Origin: AP-15 sp963716115
GTDB taxonomy: Bacteria > Pseudomonadota > Alphaproteobacteria > ATCC43930 > CGMCC-115725
DNA length: 64,000 bases
Reading direction: 5' to 3'
Assembly (NCBI GenBank): GCA_963716115.1
Contig: CAVQSZ010000020.1
Span: forward strand, 186,001 to 250,000
Under the pieces are notes generated by a model that searched no databases, was not told the origin of the DNA, and saw only the letters and a list, made by a program, of their open reading frames with translations. Shown here in pieces: positions 8,282-15,493 of this stretch. The position numbers were made by a program, and so were the translations under genes. Each line of letters starts with the position of its first letter. Within the stretch, counting starts at the first letter, position 1.

Positions 8282-9286
8282 ATGCAGATCCGCGACGGGT
8301 TTGTCGACACGGTGGGGAAAACGCCGCTGATCAGGCTGCGGCGCGCCTCGGAGGAAACCGGGTGCACGATCCTCGGCAAGGCCGAGTTCCTCAACCCCGG
8401 CGGCTCGGTCAAGGACCGGGCGGCTTTGTTCATCATCAAGGACGCCGAGGAGCGCGGGCTGCTGCGGCCGGGCGGGGTCGTCGTCGAGGGCACCGCCGGC
8501 AACACCGGCATCGGGCTGGCGCTGGTCGGCAACGCCCGCGGCTATCGCACGGTCATCGTCATGCCGGAGACGCAGAGCCAGGAAAAGAAGGACATGCTGA
8601 CCTTGTGCGGCGCCGATCTGCGGCTCGTGCCCGCCGTGCCCTACGCCAACCCGATGCACTATGCGCGCTATTCGGGTGAGCTCGCCAAGGAGATCGCGGC
8701 GCAGGAGCCGAACGGCGCGATCTGGGCCAACCAGTTCGACAACCTCGCCAACCGCCGCGGCCATTACGAGACGACCGGCCCCGAGATCTGGGACCAGACC
8801 GAGGGCAAGGTCGACGGCTTTACCTGCTCGGTCGGGACCGGCGGCACCTTGTCCGGGGTCGGCATCGCGCTCAAGGAGCGCAACCCCAAGGCGCAGATTT
8901 ACCTCTCCGACTGCATGGGCTCGGGGATCTACAACTGGTACGCCCGGCGCGAATGGAAGCCCGAAGGCAATTCGATCACCGAGGGGATCGGCAACAACCA
9001 CGAGACCGGCAACCTTCAGGGCTTTGCGCCCGACGGCCAGTTTCAGATCGCCGACGCGGAGATGCTGCCGGTGCTGTTCGACCTCGTCGTCGAGGAAGGG
9101 CTGGTGCTCGGCGGCTCGACCGGGATCAATGTGTGCGGCGCCATTCGCCTGGCGCGCGAGCTCGGCCCCGGCCACACGATCGTGACCATCCTCGCCGATT
9201 CGGGCACCCGCTATCAGTCGAAATTGTTCAACCCGGGGTTCCTGAAGGAGCGCGACCTGCCGACCCCGCCGTGGCTTGGGTCGTGA
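8282..9286 (+). CDS. cysK: Cysteine synthase family PLP enzyme
   Basis: The 334-residue protein is a fold-type II PLP enzyme of the O-acetylserine sulfhydrylase group. The PLP lysine is K44 in 'NPGGSVKDRAA'. The phosphate loop is 'VGTGGTLSG', the acetyl-group loop is 'GTAGNTGIGL', and 'LADSGTRYQSKLF' near the C-terminus is characteristic of CysK/CysM. The start at 8282 is used because GAGAGGGAAAG precedes it. It should make L-cysteine from O-acetylserine and sulfide. The region around residues 85-180 is longer than in E. coli CysK, so a cystathionine-beta-synthase-like or O-phosphoserine variant cannot be excluded. The next gene follows after four bases. Confidence 0.85.
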   Translation: MQIRDGFVDTVGKTPLIRLRRASEETGCTILGKAEFLNPGGSVKDRAALFIIKDAEERGLLRPGGVVVEGTAGNTGIGLALVGNARGYRTVIVMPETQSQEKKDMLTLCGADLRLVPAVPYANPMHYARYSGELAKEIAAQEPNGAIWANQFDNLANRRGHYETTGPEIWDQTEGKVDGFTCSVGTGGTLSGVGIALKERNPKAQIYLSDCMGSGIYNWYARREWKPEGNSITEGIGNNHETGNLQGFAPDGQFQIADAEMLPVLFDLVVEEGLVLGGSTGINVCGAIRLARELGPGHTIVTILADSGTRYQSKLFNPGFLKERDLPTPPWLGS

Positions 9287-9290
9287 AAAA

Positions 9291-10001
9291 ATGACCGAGC
9301 TCTTGTTTCGCGACGACGGCTATCTGCGCTGCTGCGCGGCGCGGGTCGTCGGCATCGACCAGCGCGGCGTCCGGCTCGACCGGACGGTGTTTTATCCGGC
9401 GGGCGGCGGCCAGCCCGGCGACGCCGGCGCGCTGCGGCTGGCTTCCGGCGAGACGATTGCGATCCTCGACACGGTGAAGGGCGAGGCCCCGGACGAGGTG
9501 ATCCACGTCCCGGCGCAAGGCGTCGCGCTGCCCGAGCCCGGCGCCGAGGTCGTCGCCGAAATCGACTGGGAGCGGCGCCACCGGCTGATGCGCATGCACA
9601 CCTGCCTGCACCTGTTGTGCGCCGTCATCCCCGGCTCGGTGACCGGCGGGCAGGTCGCGGACGGCCGCGGCCGGCTCGATTTCGACGTGCCCGGAGCGAG
9701 CCTCGACAAGACGGCGATCGCCGCCCGGCTGAACGCGCTGATCGCTGAGGGACATCCGGTCGAGCCGCGCTGGATCGCCGACGAGGAGCTCGCCCAGAGG
9801 CCCGAGCTGGTGCGCACGATGTCGGTCAAGCCGCCCTCGGGAATGGGGCGGGTGCGGCTGATGGAAATCGCCGGGGTCGACCTGCAGCCCTGCGGCGGGA
9901 CCCACGTCAGGAGCACCGCCGAGATCGGCCCGGTCACGGTGGCGAAGATCGAGAGCAAGGGACGGCAGAACCGCCGCGTCATCATCGTCTTCGCCGAATG
10001 A
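9291..10001 (+). CDS. AlaX-type alanyl-tRNA editing protein
   Basis: This 236-residue protein matches the free-standing editing domain of alanyl-tRNA synthetase. The zinc site is visible as H103 and H107 in 'MRMHTCLHLL' and C201 and H205 in 'CGGTHV', and the N-terminal 'TVFYPAGGGQPGD' loop is diagnostic. AlaX proteins hydrolyse Ser-tRNA(Ala) or Gly-tRNA(Ala) in trans. The start at 9291 lies four bases past the cysteine synthase stop, so the two are co-transcribed. Such coupling of serine/cysteine metabolism with tRNA-Ala proofreading is common. Confidence 0.9.
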   Translation: MTELLFRDDGYLRCCAARVVGIDQRGVRLDRTVFYPAGGGQPGDAGALRLASGETIAILDTVKGEAPDEVIHVPAQGVALPEPGAEVVAEIDWERRHRLMRMHTCLHLLCAVIPGSVTGGQVADGRGRLDFDVPGASLDKTAIAARLNALIAEGHPVEPRWIADEELAQRPELVRTMSVKPPSGMGRVRLMEIAGVDLQPCGGTHVRSTAEIGPVTVAKIESKGRQNRRVIIVFAE

Positions 10002-10020
10002 GCTAAGGAGAAAGCCCGCG

Positions 10021-10892
10021 ATGCCCTACGCCCGCCCGGAGGCTCTCGTCGGCGCCGAATGGCTCGCCGCGCATCTCGACGATCCGCATGTCCGGGTCGT
10101 CGACTCGTCGTTCACCTTGCCGGGCGTGGTCCCGACCGCGCGCGAGAGCTACCGACCGCGGGCACATCCCGGGCGCGGTCTTCTTCGACATCGACGACAT
10201 CTGCGAGCCCGGCTCGAGCCTGCCGCACATGATCCCCTCGGCCGAGCTGTTCGCGCACAAGGTGGGGGCGCTCGGCATCGGCGACGGCGACCGGGTCGTC
10301 GCCTATGACGGGGTCGGGCTGTCCTCGGCCGGGCGCGCCTGGTGGATGCTGCGGCTCTTCGGCCATCACAACGTGGCGATCCTCGACGGCGGCCTGCCCG
10401 AGCTGGCGGGCCGAGGGGCGGCCGATCGACACCGCGACGCCGACGCCGACGCCGCGCCGGTTCACCGCCCGCCTCGACCCGGCGCTGGTGCGCGACAAGG
10501 CGGCGCTGCTCGCCAACCTCGCAAGCCGGCGCGAGCAGGTGGTCGACGCCCGCGCCGCCGGCCGCTTCGACGGCTCCGCGCCCGAGGCCCGCCCCGGCCT
10601 GCGCAGCGGCCATATCCCCGGCAGCCGCAACCTTCCCTACGATCGGCTGACCGATCCCGCGACCCATCGGCTGCGCAGCGCCGAGGAGCTGGAGGCCCTG
10701 TTCCGCGACGCCGGGGTGGCGCTCGACCGCCCGGTCGCGACCAGCTGCGGCTCCGGCGTCACCGCCTGCGCGCTCGCCTTCGGGTTGCACCTGATCGGGC
10801 ATCCGGGTGCGGCCGTCTATGACGGGTCGTGGTCCGAATGGGGGCTGCCGGGCGACACCCCGGTCGCGACCGGGCCCGCCGCAAAGCCCTGA
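10021..10892 (+). pseudogene. sseA: 3-mercaptopyruvate/thiosulfate sulfurtransferase, two frameshifts
   Basis: The three reading frames together give an intact two-domain rhodanese of about 289 residues, the normal size. The segments are frame 1 to about 10153, then 'GHIPGAVFFDIDDI' in frame 2 to about 10403, then 'ARLDPALVRDKAALLANL' in frame 3 to 10892. The catalytic loop of the second domain, 'CGSGVTACAL', is intact and has the mercaptopyruvate type. Each break is repaired by removing one base: C after TAC at 10153 and C after GAG at 10403. With no other decay visible, sequencing error is at least as likely as a real pseudogene. The gene follows the AlaX gene by 19 bases. Confidence 0.8.
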
Positions 10893-11821
10893 GGCGGCCG
10901 ATCCGCGGCGGTTTTCGGCTGCTGATCGGCCTCCCGGCGCAGCCAGCTGCGGAAGGCGCGGACCTTGGGCCGGTCGAGCGCGCCGGGCGCGGTCACGACG
11001 AAGTACGAAAACGGGTCCGGCAGGGCCAGCGGGAACAGCCGAACCAGACGGCCGGCGGCGAGGTCGGCGGCGGCGATCTGGCTGTAGGCCAGCACCACGC
11101 CATGGCCGGCGATCGCCGCGTCGAGCGCCAAATGCATGTTGTTGAAGCTGAGCCCGGAATTCGCCGCGACATCCTTGACCCCGGCGGCCTTCAGCCACAT
11201 CGGCCAGGTCGGCGCCAGCGGATCGCGCTCGACCGCCTGGTCGTGGATCAGCGCGTGGCCCGCCAGATCCTCGGGCGTGCGCAATTGCGGGCCTGACGCG
11301 AGCAATTGCGGGCTGCAGGCCGGAAACACCTCGTTGGTGAACAGCAGCTCGACCTCGAGCCCCGGATAATGGCCGGCGCCGTAGCGGATCGCGATGTCGA
11401 AATCGCCCTGGGTCAGGTCGACGACATCGTCGTTGGCGGAAATCCGCACGTCGATCTCGCGATGCCGCGCCTGAAACCGGTGCAGCCGCAGCACCAGCCA
11501 TTTGGCGGCGAAGGAGGGCGACGCGGTCACGGTCAATGTCCCGGTGTCGTTGTGCGCCCGCAGCCGCCTGACCGCGGACTGGATGCCGGCGAACGCCTCC
11601 GACAGGCCCGGCAGCAGCACCCGCGCCGAGGCGGTCAGCTCGATCGACCGGTTGAGGCGGCGAAACAGCCTGACCCCGAGATCCTGCTCAAGGGCGTGGA
11701 TCTGGTGGCTGACCGCGGCCGGGGTGACGCGCAGCTCGTCGGCGGCCCGGCTGAAGCTCATATGGCGGGCCGCCGCTTCGAACGCCCGCAGCGCATTCAA
11801 GGGTGGCGGATGACCGTTCAT
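10817..11821 (-). CDS. LysR-family transcriptional regulator (GcvA-like)
   Basis: The 334-residue protein has a winged HTH at residues 5-65 ('LNALRAFEAAARHMSFSRAA', 'ELRVTPAAVSHQIHALE') and a type 2 periplasmic-binding-like effector domain. Features such as 'LTVTASPSFAAKWLVLRLH', 'FDIAIRYGAGHYPGLE' and the 'HALIHDQ' segment place it with GcvA-like regulators. The ATG at 11821 begins the homology. Its last 25 or so codons overlap the 3' end of the sulfurtransferase by 76 bases, tail to tail; a usual LysR ends near 'FRSWLRREA', so the tail may be spurious read-through coding. It diverges from the DUF1127 gene and probably controls it and its own promoter. Confidence 0.88.
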   Translation of the reverse strand: MNGHPPPLNALRAFEAAARHMSFSRAADELRVTPAAVSHQIHALEQDLGVRLFRRLNRSIELTASARVLLPGLSEAFAGIQSAVRRLRAHNDTGTLTVTASPSFAAKWLVLRLHRFQARHREIDVRISANDDVVDLTQGDFDIAIRYGAGHYPGLEVELLFTNEVFPACSPQLLASGPQLRTPEDLAGHALIHDQAVERDPLAPTWPMWLKAAGVKDVAANSGLSFNNMHLALDAAIAGHGVVLAYSQIAAADLAAGRLVRLFPLALPDPFSYFVVTAPGALDRPKVRAFRSWLRREADQQPKTAADRPPQGFAAGPVATGVSPGSPHSDHDPS

Positions 11822-11929
11822 TCGGATGAGGATCGCTAAGCCGGCGCTGAAAAAGTCTCGTTTGCAGATTCCCCTTGCCAAACCGATTTTCAAGCCACGA
11901 CGCATCGATTTGGTTTGAGGAGATCTCAC

Positions 11930-12136
11930 ATGAGCGCGATCCACCTTGGTCAGGGCCTGCGGGCGCCCCGCCCGACCTTGCGCTGGCCTCGGCTCGGCGC
12001 GACCTTGCGCGAATGGCGCCGGCGCGTGCGCGACCGGGGTCAGCTGGCCCAGCTCGACGACCGCATGCTCGGCGACATCGGGCTCACCCGCGCCGACGCC
12101 GAATATCTGATCAACAAGCCGTTCTGGCGGGAGTGA
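11930..12136 (+). CDS. DUF1127 (YjiS-like) small protein
   Basis: The 68-residue protein carries the DUF1127 domain: an amphipathic basic stretch 'LREWRRRVRDRGQLAQLDDR' followed by 'MLGDIGLTRADAEYLINKPF'. Several alphaproteobacterial relatives bind RNA and affect sRNA turnover, phosphate use or stress responses; nothing here tells which. A GAGGAG ribosome site at 11917-11922 fixes the start. It is transcribed away from the LysR regulator, the usual layout for a regulated target. Confidence 0.9.
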   Translation: MSAIHLGQGLRAPRPTLRWPRLGATLREWRRRVRDRGQLAQLDDRMLGDIGLTRADAEYLINKPFWRE

Positions 12137-12233
12137 CGCAAGCACTATCCGCTTCGGGCTTCCGCCCGCGCGCCGTAGGATGAACCGATCCGGCGAGCGA
12201 GCTAACGTTCCCAACCCCCAGGAGGACCCAGCC

Positions 12234-13067
12234 GTGAGCAATTTCGAAAGCCTGCCCTATGTCGAGGCCGAGCTGAACTATCTCGGGACGATGACCGAGC
12301 GCCCGCGCTATTATGCGTATGAAACGGGCCCCGACGCCGAGCGCTCGAACATGAAGCATGAGCGCCACCGCGTGCGCATCCGCGACATGCGGCCGGCAAA
12401 GTCCGAGATCGAGCTCGACCGGCAGGGCTTCGCGCTGGTCGAGCAGCGCACCGCGGTGCGCGACTTCTGGGACGACGACGAGGTGCGCCGGGTCTACTAC
12501 CCCGAGGCCGAGCGCTTCATCGCCGAGGTCACCGGGGCCAGCCGCGTCTTCATCTTCGACCATCTGCAGCGCCGCCGCGTGACGGGCCAGGTCGACCGCG
12601 CCGCCGGCGGGCCGCGCCAGCCGGCGACCCGCGTCCATGTCGACCACACCGCGACATCGGGACCGCAGCGGGTGCGCGACCTGTTGCCCGACGAGGCCGA
12701 GGAATTGCTCCAGGGCCGGCTCCAGGTGATCAATCTGTGGCGCCCGATCCGCGGCCCGCTGCGCGATGCGCCGCTCGCGGTGTGCGACGCCCGCACGGTC
12801 GACCCCGGCGACCTGGTGCCGTCCGACCTCGTCTATCACGAGCGGGTCGGCGAGACCTATTCGGTCAGGTGGAACCCCAAGCACGAATGGTACTACGTGC
12901 CCGAAATGAAGCGGGAAGAGGCGCTGCTGCTGAAGATCTGCGACACCAGGACGGACGTGCCGGCGCGCTTCATGCCGCACACCTCGTTCACCGACCCGAC
13001 GACGCCGGCCGACGCCTTCCCGCGCGAAAGCATCGAGCTGCGCACCCTCGTCTTCCACCCCGCCTGA
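12234..13067 (+). CDS. CmcJ/NvfI-family oxidoreductase-like protein
   Basis: This 277-residue protein fits the CmcJ/NvfI (AsaB-like) family: 'SRVFIFDHLQRRR', 'RVHVDHTATSGPQRVRDLL', 'VINLWRPIRGPLRDAPLAVC', 'EWYYVPEMKREEALLLKICD' and the C-terminal 'MPHTSFTDPTTPADAFPRES'. The family includes CmcJ of cephamycin biosynthesis and fungal non-haem iron isomerase/oxygenases, and many bacterial members have no known substrate. The HxD pair in 'HVDH' and the later His in 'MPHTSF' could form a 2-His-1-carboxylate iron site. A GTG start at 12234 is preferred to the ATG at 12180 because AGGAGG sits just ahead of it. Confidence 0.8.
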   Translation: MSNFESLPYVEAELNYLGTMTERPRYYAYETGPDAERSNMKHERHRVRIRDMRPAKSEIELDRQGFALVEQRTAVRDFWDDDEVRRVYYPEAERFIAEVTGASRVFIFDHLQRRRVTGQVDRAAGGPRQPATRVHVDHTATSGPQRVRDLLPDEAEELLQGRLQVINLWRPIRGPLRDAPLAVCDARTVDPGDLVPSDLVYHERVGETYSVRWNPKHEWYYVPEMKREEALLLKICDTRTDVPARFMPHTSFTDPTTPADAFPRESIELRTLVFHPA

Positions 13068-13079
13068 CCCGCGGCGCGG

Positions 13080-13103
13080 CCCCTCCCCGCCCGCGGGGAG
13101 GGG
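13080..13103. terminator. Bidirectional hairpin between convergent genes
   Basis: A perfect 11-bp inverted repeat (CCCCTCCCCGC / GCGGGGAGGGG, two bases between) lies between the convergent stops at 13067 and 13111. There is no T-run, so it is either a strong 3'-end hairpin or a dispersed GC-rich repeat. Confidence 0.45.
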
Positions 13104-13110
13104 CGTCGGG

Positions 13111-14004
13111 CTATTCCGCCGCGACCGCGACGCGTTCGGCCGCCGTCTCGAAGAAGCGGCGGCCGGCGGCGCGCTGGTTCTCATAGATCGAGCCCTGATA
13201 TTCGGCGGGCGGCAACGGCAGGCGCACCGGGACCGAAGCGAGCCTTGGCGCCACGGTCGGCGCGCCGGAGAGCAGCAGCTCGTCGAACTTCTCGATCCCG
13301 TCCTTGAAGCCGAGCAGCGGCCAGGCGTCGGCGGCGCGGTATTGGAACAGCAGAAACCGGCGCTCCTTCCCGGAGAAATTGGTCGCCGAGCCGTGCACCG
13401 CGCGCACGTGGTGCACGGTGATCGAGCCGGCCCTGCCGAGACACGGCGCGGCCTTCGACAAATCGAGACCGCAGGCGTCCGGGTCGATCGCGCCGCAGAA
13501 CCGGCCGTCGGGGCCGTGGTGGTCCCGGATCGGGCCGCGATGGCTGCCGGGGAGCACCATCATCGGGCCGTTCTCCATGGCGCAATCGTCGAGCATGATG
13601 CCGACCGCGGCGAGATCGTCGTTGGTGTGCGGGTAGAAGGCCCAGTCCTGGTGCCACTCGACCGGCGCGCCGTAGCCGGCCGACTTCATGTTGAGCTTGC
13701 CGGTGTCGAACCGCACCGTGCCCCACAAATCTTTCAGCGCCTCGACGATCCCGGGATGCCGCGCCGCCCGCGCATATGCCGGATGATGCAGATGCGGCGT
13801 CTTGATCCGCCGCACCCGCGGCGCGGCCGCGGAATGGCTGTCCTCGAGGTCGTAGATGTCGTCATTGGCGGCGATTGCGCGGGCCTTGTCCACGAATTCG
13901 TCGGTCGCCCGGCGCAGCCCCTCGACCTCGGCCGGCGTCAGGACATCGGGCACGACGATAAACCCGTCGCGCTCATAGGCGTCGCGGGCGGCTTGCGAAA
14001 GCAT
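13111..14004 (-). CDS. Phytanoyl-CoA dioxygenase family protein
   Basis: The 297-residue protein is a PhyH-type Fe(II)/2-oxoglutarate dioxygenase. The iron ligands are the HxD pair in 'VEWHQDWAFYPHTN' and the distal histidine in 'HVRAVHGSATN', followed by the arginine region 'KERRFLLFQYRAADAW' that binds 2-oxoglutarate. 'LPGSHRGPI' is also family-typical. These enzymes hydroxylate lipids and secondary metabolites, and the substrate is not evident here. The gene faces the CmcJ-like gene, so two probable non-haem iron oxygenases lie back to back. It is transcribed alone, with its start near 14004. Confidence 0.9.
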   Translation of the reverse strand: MLSQAARDAYERDGFIVVPDVLTPAEVEGLRRATDEFVDKARAIAANDDIYDLEDSHSAAAPRVRRIKTPHLHHPAYARAARHPGIVEALKDLWGTVRFDTGKLNMKSAGYGAPVEWHQDWAFYPHTNDDLAAVGIMLDDCAMENGPMMVLPGSHRGPIRDHHGPDGRFCGAIDPDACGLDLSKAAPCLGRAGSITVHHVRAVHGSATNFSGKERRFLLFQYRAADAWPLLGFKDGIEKFDELLLSGAPTVAPRLASVPVRLPLPPAEYQGSIYENQRAAGRRFFETAAERVAVAAE

Positions 14005-14115
14005 GGCTCCTCCAACAGCTCGGCGGCTCTGCGCCGATTGAGCGGCGGCGGCCGGCCGTTTGTCAACCGCCGGCGCGCAATCGGCTATCCTGGTGCGCTG
14101 GATACTATGCCCGTC

Positions 14116-14379
14116 TCACGCGGCGCTTCCCGAAACGGGATCGGCGAACGCCTCCAAAAAAAATTCGGCTTCTTTCGGCTCGATCTCGGCGCCGATCAAG
14201 CCAGCAACGCCGCAAGCCTGGGAATCCGAGAGCGGGTATGACCACGCAGCCTCTGGGTCGTCACCCGGCGCCTGCGCCATCTTCTTCGCGTCGGGCAAGA
14301 GCCGGTCGGGGACCTCAAACCATACCCTCATCCGGTCGGTCTGCCTGTCGTACCCGACGAGGCGATGTAAGATTTGCAT
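14116..14379 (-). CDS. Presumed immunity protein for the adjacent RNase-domain toxin
   Basis: This 87-residue acidic protein ('MQILHRLVGYDRQTDRMRVW', then 'KKMAQAPGDDPEAAWSYPLS') begins in the base directly after the stop codon of the colicin E3-type domain gene. It seems related to small DUF7683-like proteins that commonly sit beside such toxins, but that assignment is from memory and moderate. It does not resemble the classical ImmE3 protein. Immunity function is inferred from position, size and charge. Confidence 0.65.
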   Translation of the reverse strand: MQILHRLVGYDRQTDRMRVWFEVPDRLLPDAKKMAQAPGDDPEAAWSYPLSDSQACGVAGLIGAEIEPKEAEFFLEAFADPVSGSAA

Positions 14380-14823
14380 CTAAGGCTCCACTCGTCTGCC
14401 GGGCGTCGCTTCTCTGATTCTGCGGCCCGTCACGTGATCGAACTCCCCGGTGTGCGTGCCGCGCCTGTCATATCGCTCGACCGTTCCGTGCTGGAAATCC
14501 CATTCGTAGATGTTGCCGGTTTCATCAACCCATCGCGGTCGCCTGCGGCCGGCTACTTGAGTCTTCGGACGAACACGTTCGGCGTCGGGAAATCCCGGCA
14601 GCCTTTGCGGTGGCGGGATACTGTCTGTAGGGCGTTGGCGCCCCCTTTCCGGCCGGCTGAGCATCTCCGGATCGGGGAGCCTCGCAGGCGTTGGACCAAA
14701 AAAATGCCGGCTGACGCCGCCTTCTCCCGTTTGCCCAGCACAGAGCTGCCGGCCGGCCCATCGCGGGCGGCTCGCGGCGAGTATGGTGCGATATTGACGA
14801 ATACAATAATGACATAATCGCAT
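14380..14823 (-). CDS. Orphan colicin E3-type ribosomal RNase domain
   Basis: The last 75 residues match the cytotoxic domain of colicin E3/pyocin-type 16S rRNA nucleases. With numbering from the ATG at 14823 (147 residues), the catalytic set is D109, H112 and E116 in 'YEWDFQHGTVERYDRRG' and R144 near the end. The spacings +3, +4 and +28 equal those of D510, H513, E517 and R545 in colicin E3. The preceding 'IPPPQRLPGFPDAERVRPKT' is the usual linker of such domains in large toxins, but no translocation or receptor-binding region exists: an opposite-strand gene starts at 14885. The first 50 residues look non-coding, and an ATG at 14664 is an alternative start. It is probably the left-behind C-terminus of a polymorphic toxin. 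Confidence 0.7.
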   Translation of the reverse strand: MRLCHYCIRQYRTILAASRPRWAGRQLCAGQTGEGGVSRHFFGPTPARLPDPEMLSRPERGRQRPTDSIPPPQRLPGFPDAERVRPKTQVAGRRRPRWVDETGNIYEWDFQHGTVERYDRRGTHTGEFDHVTGRRIREATPGRRVEP

Positions 14824-14884
14824 TCTATGATGATCGTCAGACCCCGGACCCGGTCCGGTGCGGCGGAGAGCGACGGAGGTGGTG

Positions 14885-15382
14885 ATGTCGATGGGTGAGA
14901 GGGAGTTGCCGAAACGGCGGAGGGTGGCGCGCGGGCGGCCGTTCGCAAAGGGCCAATCGGGCAATCCCGACGGCCGGCCGGCCGGAACGCCCAACAAGAA
15001 GACACTGGCCGCGGCGATGCTGCTCGACGGCGAAGCCGAGGCGCTGACCCGCAAGGCGGTAGAGCTGGCGCTCGCCGGCGACCCGACCGCGATGCGGCTC
15101 TGCCTCGAACGCATCCTGCCGCCGTGCCGCGAGCGCGCGGTCGAATTCGCGCTGCCGTCGATCGAGAGCGCCGCCGACATCGCGCCGGCAATGAGGGCGG
15201 TCACCGCCGCCCTCGCCGAGGGCGTCATCACCCCGGGCGAAGGCGAAGCCGTCGCGCGGATCGTCGACACCTTTGTCCGGGCGATCGAGACCAGCGATTT
15301 CGAGCGGCGCCTCAAGGCGATCGAGGACAACGATGCCGCCGCGCGCGACGGCGCCGCCTCGGGGCTCGCATGGGTTCCGTAG
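14885..15382 (+). CDS. DUF5681 domain-containing protein
   Basis: The 165-residue protein carries the DUF5681 signature near its N-terminus, 'RPFAKGQSGNPDGRPAGTPN', followed by 'KKTLAAAMLLDGEAEALTRK' and helical regions. DUF5681 proteins are frequent in phage and integrated elements of alphaproteobacteria, with no established function; a terminase-small-subunit-like role has been suggested for some. GGAGGTG lies just upstream of the ATG at 14885. No other phage genes are nearby, so it is probably a remnant together with the orphan toxin on its left. Confidence 0.75.
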   Translation: MSMGERELPKRRRVARGRPFAKGQSGNPDGRPAGTPNKKTLAAAMLLDGEAEALTRKAVELALAGDPTAMRLCLERILPPCRERAVEFALPSIESAADIAPAMRAVTAALAEGVITPGEGEAVARIVDTFVRAIETSDFERRLKAIEDNDAAARDGAASGLAWVP

Positions 15383-15493
15383 GATATTCGACCCGAGCGC
15401 GGGTTGTGCTGCAGATCCGCTGTATTCCCGAGACCGGATTTGACACCCATAAACCAGCGGTTGGGCAGCGGCAGCGGGGCCAGGCTGGCGTCG

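Noticed and set aside
10021..10892. Programmed ribosomal frameshifting as the reason for the broken frames.
   Set aside because: No slippery heptamer or stimulatory structure is evident, and six unrelated genes would all need it.
14100..15400. A prophage.
   Set aside because: Only one phage-associated gene (DUF5681) and one orphan toxin domain are present; no integrase, capsid, tail or attachment repeats were seen.
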